From NCBI GenBank assembly GCA_014378185.1, contig JACMOE010000548.1, positions 1-9,149 on the forward strand: a DNA stretch of 9,149 nt, in the 5' to 3' direction. This stretch comes from Gemmatimonadaceae bacterium (GTDB lineage Bacteria > Gemmatimonadota > Gemmatimonadetes > Gemmatimonadales > Gemmatimonadaceae). The position numbers and the translations under genes were made by a program. Shown one piece after another: positions 6,331 through 9,149 of this stretch (positions within the stretch are counted from its first letter, which is position 1; each line of letters opens with the position of its first letter). The notes under the pieces are model-generated. The model worked only from the letters and a program-made list of their open reading frames with translations. It ran no database searches and was not told the DNA's origin.

Positions 6331-7377
6331 ATGCTCATAGACATTCGTTCCGACACCGTCACGCGGCCCAGCGTCGCCATGCGCCAGGCAATGGCCAACG
6401 CGGAGGTGGGGGATGATGTGCTCGAGGGCGACCCCACCGTGCGCCGGCTTGAAGCGCGATGCGCTGCCCTCCTGGGCAAGGAATCCGGACTGTTCTTCCC
6501 GTCGGGTTCAATGGCGAACATGACCGGCGTCGCCGTGCACGCATCCATCGGCACCGAGGTGGCGCTGGACGAGGCGGCGCACCTGATCTACGGCGAGATG
6601 GCCGGGGTCGCGGCCCTGTGCGGCGCGCAGGTCCGCCCGGTCCGCGCGGGCGCGGGTCGCAGCGTCATGAGTGCGGACGACCTGCGAGGTAGTATCCGGC
6701 CCCCGTCCAAGCACGATCCGGTGATCAGCTGCATTGGTGTGGAGAACACGCACAACTCGTCGGGCGGCAAGGTGGTGCCCCTCGCGGAACTGCGCGCCAT
6801 TCGCGAGCTGGCCGACGAACACGGCATTCCGGTGCACATGGACGGGGCACGCCTCTGGAATGCCAGCGCCGCGACGGGAACGTCGCTCGCCGACTTTGGT
6901 GCGATTGCGCACACCGTGATGCTCAGCCTGTCCAAGGGACTTGGCTGCCCGGTGGGCGCGATCCTCGTTGGCGACGCGCCCACGATGCGTCGCGCGCACG
7001 CCATCCGGAAGCGCTTCGGCGGGGGCATGCGGCAGTCCGGCATTCTCGCCGCGGCCGCGCTCTACGCGCTCGACGTGAACCTCGAACGGCTTGCGGACGA
7101 TCACGCGAACGCGCGCGTGTTTGCCGAGGCCGTGGGCAGCATCGAGGGCGCGTCGGTGGTGCCGCCGGATACGAACATCGTGATGATCGACCTGCCGCCT
7201 GGCGTGTCCAGCGCGGATGTCGTTGCGCGCGCGGAACGGGCTGGTGTGCTCATCAGCGAGTGGAATCCAACGCGGGTGCGTGGCGTCGCCCACCTGGACG
7301 TGGACGCGGCCGCGATGACGCAGGCGGGGGCCGTGGTGCGTGATGCGATCCAGGCATCGGTGGCTGCGGCGCGCTGA
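6331..7377 (+). CDS. ltaE: Low-specificity L-threonine aldolase
   Basis: A cytoplasmic PLP enzyme of fold type I that splits L-threonine and L-allo-threonine to glycine and acetaldehyde. The 348-aa length is normal. Motifs in order: IDIRSDTVTRPS at the N-terminus (4-14), GDDVLEGDPTVRRLE (27-41), SGSMANMTG (58-66), EAAHLIYGEMAG with H84 as the PLP-stacking His, ENTHNSSGGKV (138-148), HMDGARLWNA (169-178; D171 and R174 hold PLP and substrate) and SLSKGLGCPVGA (199-210) with K202 as the PLP-binding Lys. The start fits the family N-terminus exactly, yet no Shine-Dalgarno is visible before ATG 6331, so the message may be leaderless or use weak initiation. It stands alone between a terminator and the SRP RNA promoter. 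No terminator is visible after its stop. Confidence 0.95.
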   Translation: MLIDIRSDTVTRPSVAMRQAMANAEVGDDVLEGDPTVRRLEARCAALLGKESGLFFPSGSMANMTGVAVHASIGTEVALDEAAHLIYGEMAGVAALCGAQVRPVRAGAGRSVMSADDLRGSIRPPSKHDPVISCIGVENTHNSSGGKVVPLAELRAIRELADEHGIPVHMDGARLWNASAATGTSLADFGAIAHTVMLSLSKGLGCPVGAILVGDAPTMRRAHAIRKRFGGGMRQSGILAAAALYALDVNLERLADDHANARVFAEAVGSIEGASVVPPDTNIVMIDLPPGVSSADVVARAERAGVLISEWNPTRVRGVAHLDVDAAAMTQAGAVVRDAIQASVAAAR

Positions 7378-7390
7378 CCCTGGCAGCGCG

Positions 7391-7419
7391 TTGTCCGCGG
7401 TGTGCCGCCTGTCTATATT
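7391..7419 (+). promoter_or_regulatory. Promoter of the SRP RNA gene (-35 and -10)
   Basis: TTGTCC at 7391-7396 (4 of 6 matches to TTGACA) and TATATT at 7414-7419 (5 of 6 to TATAAT) are separated by exactly 17 bases. The predicted start at about 7426-7427 coincides with the first base of the outer stem of the RNA, an independent agreement. It lies just 13 bases after the threonine aldolase stop. Confidence 0.72.
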
Positions 7420-7426
7420 TCCATTG

Positions 7427-7522
7427 TCCCAGGTCCCGAAGGGCGGCAGCCTTCTAACTCCGTCAGGACCCCGAAGGTAGCAGCGGCATGAGGTGTCTGA
7501 CGTCGCTTCGTCAGGCCTGGGA
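7427..7522 (+). ncRNA. ffs: Signal recognition particle RNA, small bacterial (4.5S) type
   Basis: This RNA binds Ffh to form the particle that targets nascent membrane proteins to the FtsY receptor. The conserved domain IV is present: GTCAGG (7462-7467), a tip stem ACC/GGT (7468-7470 with 7476-7478), then AGCAGC (7479-7484), giving the 5-by-5 internal loop that binds Ffh, closed by CCG/CGG (7460-7462 with 7484-7486). The rest folds into the expected rod: TCCCAGG with CCTGGGA (7427-7433/7516-7522), CGAA with TTCG (7437-7440/7507-7510) and GCGGC with GTCGC (7443-7447/7502-7506, one wobble). About 96 nt, with no Alu domain. The tip loop reads CCGAA instead of the usual GGAA tetraloop. It has its own promoter and terminator, and dnaX follows, a known neighbour of ffs or scRNA genes. 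Confidence 0.85.
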
Positions 7523-7527
7523 TATCC

Positions 7528-7570
7528 GGCGCGGGGAGCATCCTTTACGGGACAGCTCCCCGCGCCTTTT
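7528..7570 (+). terminator. Strong intrinsic terminator of the SRP RNA gene
   Basis: GGCGCGGGGAGC (7528-7539) pairs perfectly with GCTCCCCGCGCC (7555-7566), a 12-bp GC-rich stem with a 15-base loop, followed directly by TTTT (7567-7570). It begins six bases after the last paired base of the SRP RNA and should separate it from dnaX. Confidence 0.9.
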
Positions 7571-7580
7571 CGTAGTACGG

Positions 7581-7600
7581 GGCGCTCGCTGGCGCTCGCT
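7581..7600. repeat. Exact tandem 10-bp duplication
   Basis: GGCGCTCGCT occurs twice head to tail, at 7581-7590 and 7591-7600, in the non-coding stretch between the SRP RNA terminator and dnaX. Probably a slippage duplication; no function is evident. Confidence 0.6.
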
Positions 7601-7640
7601 CGACGGGGGACGGCGCGACATGCTGCGTGGAGTTTGTCTC

Positions 7641-7693
7641 GTACTGAGTTGGCTACTGAGGTACTCAGTACTCGAGTCTTTGGTTGGTACTCG
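7641..7693. repeat. GTACT repeat cluster with competing hairpins upstream of dnaX
   Basis: The core (g/c)TACT occurs five times, at 7641, 7653, 7661, 7668 and 7687, followed by GAG, CAG or CG. CTCAGTAC (7664-7671) can pair with GTACTGAG (7641-7648; 8 bp) or, as CTCAGTA, with the nearer TACTGAG (7654-7660; 7 bp, 3-base loop). The two are mutually exclusive. The element ends 27 bases before the dnaX ATG. It may be an operator for a dimeric repressor or a leader RNA switch; both are inference. No clear dnaX promoter is visible nearby. Confidence 0.5.
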
Positions 7694-7720
7694 CCTTTTC
7701 ACACCACTAGCTTCCAAGTC

Positions 7721-9149
7721 ATGGCTCTCGCTCTCGCCCGCAAATATCGCCCAAAGACCTTTGCCGACGTCGCGGTACAGTCGCACGTCGCGGCAACCCT
7801 CAAGGGTGCGATCGCGCGCAATCGGGTGGCACATGGGTACCTGCTGTGCGGCCCACGCGGCGTGGGCAAGACGACGCTGGCGCGCGTCCTCGCCATGGCC
7901 CTCAATTGCGAGCGTCGGCGTGAACCAGCGCTCGACGGCGAGCCCTGTGGAGAATGCGCGAGTTGCCAGCGCATCTGGAGTGGTGCGTCCTCGCTCGACG
8001 TGGTGGAGATCGACGCTGCGTCGAACCGTGGCGTGGACGACGCACGCGACCTGCGGGAGCGGGCCATGTATGCGCCGTCCGGAGACGACCAGTACAAGGT
8101 CTACATCGTGGACGAGGCGCACATGCTCACGCGCGAAGCGTGGAACGCGCTGCTGAAGGTGCTCGAGGAGCCGCCTCCGCGCGTCGTGTTCGTCTTCGCC
8201 ACCACCGAGCCGCAGAAAATTGCGCAGGCGGCGGCGCCCGTGCTCAGCCGGCTGCAGCGCTTCGACTTCAAGCGGATCGGGCCGGCGGAGATCCGGCTGC
8301 GCCTGGAGAAGGTGCTCCGCGCTGAAGGAGTGACGGCGCACCCGGACTCCCTCGCAATGATCGCCCGCGCCGCGGACGGCTCGATGCGCGATGCGCTGTC
8401 GCTCACGGACCAGGTGCTCTCGATGGGTGACGGCGACGTTGCCCCCGAACGCGTACGCGATGCGCTCGGCCTCGTGCCCGAAGACGAGTTCGTGGGATTG
8501 CTCGACCTGCTCGCCGATCGGCGCGCGGGCGACGTGTTCAGCTTCGTGGGGCGGCTCGCCGATGGGGGCATCGATTTCGGACAGTTCCTCACCGGGTTCG
8601 CGGATGTCGTGCGCGCCCAACTCGCCGTTTCGTTGGGTGGTATGGCCCCGGAAACGAGTGACCGGATGCGGGATGCGCTTGCGGCGCGAAAGGACGTATT
8701 TTCCGCCGGCGATCTGCTGCGCATGCTCTCCGCGCTGACGGAACTCGAGCCAAAATTCCGGAAGAGTGGGCAGCAGCAGCTGCTGCTCGAGGCGCTGCTC
8801 GTGCGCTTTGCGCTGCTGGATCACACGGTGTCGCTGGAGGCGGTGTTGCGCGGGCTGGGCGGAGGCGGCGGCGGCGCAGAAATGGATGCGCCAGCCGCTC
8901 GGCGCGCTGCGCCCCCTATGCCGCGCGATCCGGAGCGGAAGGCCAGCGTACCTCGCCCGGCGGACCTGCCCGCAACGGACTGGCGCGCGGTGGTTCGCGA
9001 TGCCGATCGGACTTCCCCGTCCGGTGGGAGCGCCGTACCCATCGCAGTGCCGCCAAAGGCGCCCGCGACAGCCCCACCCGTGGCGCCGGTGTCGAATGCT
9101 GGTGCAGCGGCGCCTGACCCCAGTCAGCTGGTGGAGCGGTGGGATGCGC
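7721..9149 (+). CDS. dnaX: DNA polymerase III subunit tau/gamma (3' end outside window)
   Basis: The ATPase of the clamp loader that places the beta clamp on DNA and, as tau, couples polymerases to the helicase. 476 codons are present and the frame is still open at the window edge. The N-terminus MALALARKYRPKTFADV is family-typical and fixes the start, although no Shine-Dalgarno precedes it. Walker A GPRGVGKT is at 44-51; the zinc module is C63, C76, C79, C82; Walker B VYIVDEAH is at 127-134; sensor FATTEPQKI begins at 159; and the arginine-finger motif, usually SRC, reads SRLQRFDF (176-183). Domains II and III run to about 378, then a run of six Gly (380-385) starts a Pro/Ala-rich linker of low conservation up to the edge. 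Upstream are ffs and a repeat-rich leader; ybaB and recR often follow but lie outside. Confidence 0.96.
   Translation, partial: MALALARKYRPKTFADVAVQSHVAATLKGAIARNRVAHGYLLCGPRGVGKTTLARVLAMALNCERRREPALDGEPCGECASCQRIWSGASSLDVVEIDAASNRGVDDARDLRERAMYAPSGDDQYKVYIVDEAHMLTREAWNALLKVLEEPPPRVVFVFATTEPQKIAQAAAPVLSRLQRFDFKRIGPAEIRLRLEKVLRAEGVTAHPDSLAMIARAADGSMRDALSLTDQVLSMGDGDVAPERVRDALGLVPEDEFVGLLDLLADRRAGDVFSFVGRLADGGIDFGQFLTGFADVVRAQLAVSLGGMAPETSDRMRDALAARKDVFSAGDLLRMLSALTELEPKFRKSGQQQLLLEALLVRFALLDHTVSLEAVLRGLGGGGGGAEMDAPAARRAAPPMPRDPERKASVPRPADLPATDWRAVVRDADRTSPSGGSAVPIAVPPKAPATAPPVAPVSNAGAAAPDPSQLVERWDA

Noticed and set aside
7641..7693. GTACT repeats as a CRISPR or iteron origin
   Set aside because: Units are too short and unevenly spaced for CRISPR, no spacers or cas genes are present, and no DnaA boxes or replication initiator gene accompany them.
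7488..8156. + strand open frame covering the end of the SRP RNA and the start of dnaX
   Set aside because: It overlaps a structured RNA, an intrinsic terminator and the clear DnaX N-terminus in another frame; composition is Arg/Ser/Thr-rich shadow.
7511..8824. Long reverse-strand open frame opposite dnaX and the SRP terminator
   Set aside because: It runs across the SRP terminator and through the dnaX frame with Arg/His/Glu-rich composition and no motif; it is a shadow of dnaX.
7721..9149. A-rich ribosomal frameshift site for making gamma from dnaX
   Set aside because: No A-AAA-AAG-like heptamer is visible in the part of dnaX present; the rest is outside the window.

Overview
The window is a high-GC stretch of bacterial chromosome with all genes on the + strand and little intergenic space. 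GC-ending codons, TTG/GTG-rich shadow frames, a small-type SRP RNA next to dnaX, and the protein flavour (long class II aldolase, NtrC-type regulator, YtxH and YihY proteins in one run) point to a free-living Gram-negative-type bacterium. My impression is Gemmatimonadota or a neighbouring phylum. That placement is inference, because no 16S or other strong marker lies in the window.

Layout. (1) 1-738 is the C-terminal part of glucose-6-phosphate isomerase. (2) 854-5854 looks like one transcription unit of five genes separated by 0 to about 40 bases: a long-form class II fructose-bisphosphate aldolase, a small histidine-kinase-like protein that has kept its phospho-histidine helix but lost the ATP-binding motifs, an NtrC-type sigma-54 response regulator, a YtxH-type one-pass membrane protein, and a YihY/BrkB six-pass membrane protein. 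(3) 5943-6206 is a small repeat-bearing lipoprotein with its own strong ribosome binding site, closed by a long terminator hairpin. (4) 6331-7377 is low-specificity L-threonine aldolase. (5) 7378-7720 has no protein gene. It holds a complete RNA-gene cassette (-35/-10 promoter, SRP RNA ffs, intrinsic terminator) and then an unusual repeat-rich leader. (6) 7721 to the end is dnaX, the DNA polymerase III clamp-loader subunit, cut by the window edge. An SRP RNA next to dnaX is a known bacterial arrangement.

How the genes may fit together: two sugar-phosphate enzymes (isomerase and aldolase) sit directly before a phosphorelay-like pair and two envelope proteins. This suggests, without proving it, that carbon flux and an envelope or stress response share a transcript. 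The features most worth a second look are the degenerate kinase/phosphotransferase beside the sigma-54 activator, mutually exclusive hairpins over the yihY start, the SRP RNA with an atypical tip loop, the GTACT-repeat hairpin switch before dnaX, and the 12-residue-repeat lipoprotein. I see no CRISPR array, insertion sequence, tRNA or phage gene.
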